A DNA stretch of 64,000 nt from Peiella sedimenti. Lineage in GTDB: Bacteria > Pseudomonadota > Alphaproteobacteria > Caulobacterales > Caulobacteraceae. Below, in pieces: positions 63,476 to 64,000 of this stretch. Each line of letters starts with the position of its first letter. Position 1 is the first letter of the stretch. The stretch is from the NCBI RefSeq assembly GCF_030504955.1, contig NZ_JAUKTR010000001.1:683501-747500 (forward strand), given 5' to 3'. The position numbers and the translations under genes were made by a program. Below the pieces are notes generated by a model. That model was given only the letters and a program-made list of their open reading frames with translations. It was not told the origin of the DNA and made no database searches.

Positions 63476-64000
63476 ATGTATCGTCTGGCGCTTTCGGCCT
63501 GTCTCATCCTTGGCCTTGGAGCCTGCGCCTCAGGCCAGGCGGCTCGCGACGGCGCGGGTCAGGTGCAGGACGGCTTCGCTGACGCCGCCCTGGCTCCGCT
63601 CGAGGATCTGAACGTCCGGCGGGACGAGATTCCCATTGTGCTGCTGCAGGCCCAGGCCAATCCGTATGACCTGCGCAATATGGAGCGCTGCCAGGCCATC
63701 GCCCAGGAGGTGCGACGCCTCGACGACGCCCTGGGGCCGGACACGGATGAGCCGCCGTCGCCGGATGGGCGCATGATGAGCGAACGGGGGGCCGATGCGG
63801 CAGCCGATCTGACGCTGGACGCCATCCGCGGCACGACCACCGATCTGATTCCATTCCGCAGCTGGGTGCGCCGCCTGACTGGCGCTGAAGCGCACAGCCG
63901 TCTGATGCGCGAGTCGATCACCGCTGGACGCCAAAGGCGCTCGTTCCTCAAAGGGGTGGGCATGAGCCGCAATTGCGCGCCGCCCGCAGCGCCCAGCTGG
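63476..64000 (+). CDS. Putative lipoprotein, 5' part (runs off the window)
   Basis: The open frame of at least 175 codons has no stop before the window end. The N terminus is a lipoprotein signal (ALSACLILGLGAC), followed by a soluble chain with short helices (AIAQEVRRLDDALG) and an Arg-rich stretch (AGRQRRSFLKGVG). I recognise no family. GAAGGG lies nine bases before ATG 63476. An ATG at 63470 is too close to that site. It lies 128 bases downstream of tRNA-Lys. Confidence 0.7.
   Translation, partial: MYRLALSACLILGLGACASGQAARDGAGQVQDGFADAALAPLEDLNVRRDEIPIVLLQAQANPYDLRNMERCQAIAQEVRRLDDALGPDTDEPPSPDGRMMSERGADAAADLTLDAIRGTTTDLIPFRSWVRRLTGAEAHSRLMRESITAGRQRRSFLKGVGMSRNCAPPAAPSW

Overview
This window is ordinary chromosome from a high-GC alphaproteobacterium. 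Almost every gene points to the Caulobacterales, most probably Brevundimonas or a close relative. The evidence is a full-length CcrM-type GANTC methyltransferase, a LexA gene preceded by GTTC-N7-GTTC boxes, a GpsA-free alphaproteobacterial tpiA-secG-pyrG run, many GTG/TTG starts, and dispersed palindromic repeats in gene gaps. The genus is inferred from style and gene content, not from a search. No phage, plasmid, transposase, CRISPR array or defence island is visible.

Layout. 0-4.3 kb: the end of thiG, a TPR protein, and a leftward thymidylate/folate operon (thyA, MazG-like, folA, ybjQ). 4.3-13.4 kb: gltA, gltX, comEC, lexA, a DUF6580-like membrane protein and trpGDC, with REPIN-like repeats in the gaps. 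13.4-27.4 kb: a block of core genes lying between trpG and trpE: ccrM head-to-head with a second adenine methyltransferase, a lytic transglycosylase, an uracil-DNA glycosylase that lacks the usual Fe-S cysteines, ETF-ubiquinone oxidoreductase, a TPR protein, ispE, a secreted protein and glyQS. 27.4-33.9 kb: trpE-ppiD (left) and tpiA, secG, pyrG (right).

33.9-40.3 kb: a more accessory stretch with a Sel1/prolyl-hydroxylase fusion, rpmF, a secreted double B-lectin protein, two small lipoproteins, eno, an EamA transporter and a lipoprotein Cu/Zn superoxide dismutase. 40.4-49.5 kb: gyrA (with Gln in place of the quinolone-contact Ser83), an unknown lipoprotein, a class IV aminotransferase, coaD, two tandem exported cyclophilins, Ppx/GppA, hspQ and phhA. 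49.5-56.1 kb: an acyltransferase and a leftward arginine succinyltransferase operon (M20 hydrolase, astA, astD, a small membrane protein, astB). 56.1-64 kb: a membrane protein, the outer-membrane assembly pair tamA-tamB, a lipoprotein, tRNA-Lys and the start of another lipoprotein gene.

The most informative signals are regulatory and structural: the GANTC/CtrA-like intergenic region shared by ccrM and the second methyltransferase, two oppositely oriented SOS boxes in front of lexA, a second GANTC cluster upstream of eno, the split of trpE from trpGDC, the secreted tandem lectin, and the non-standard ast operon.
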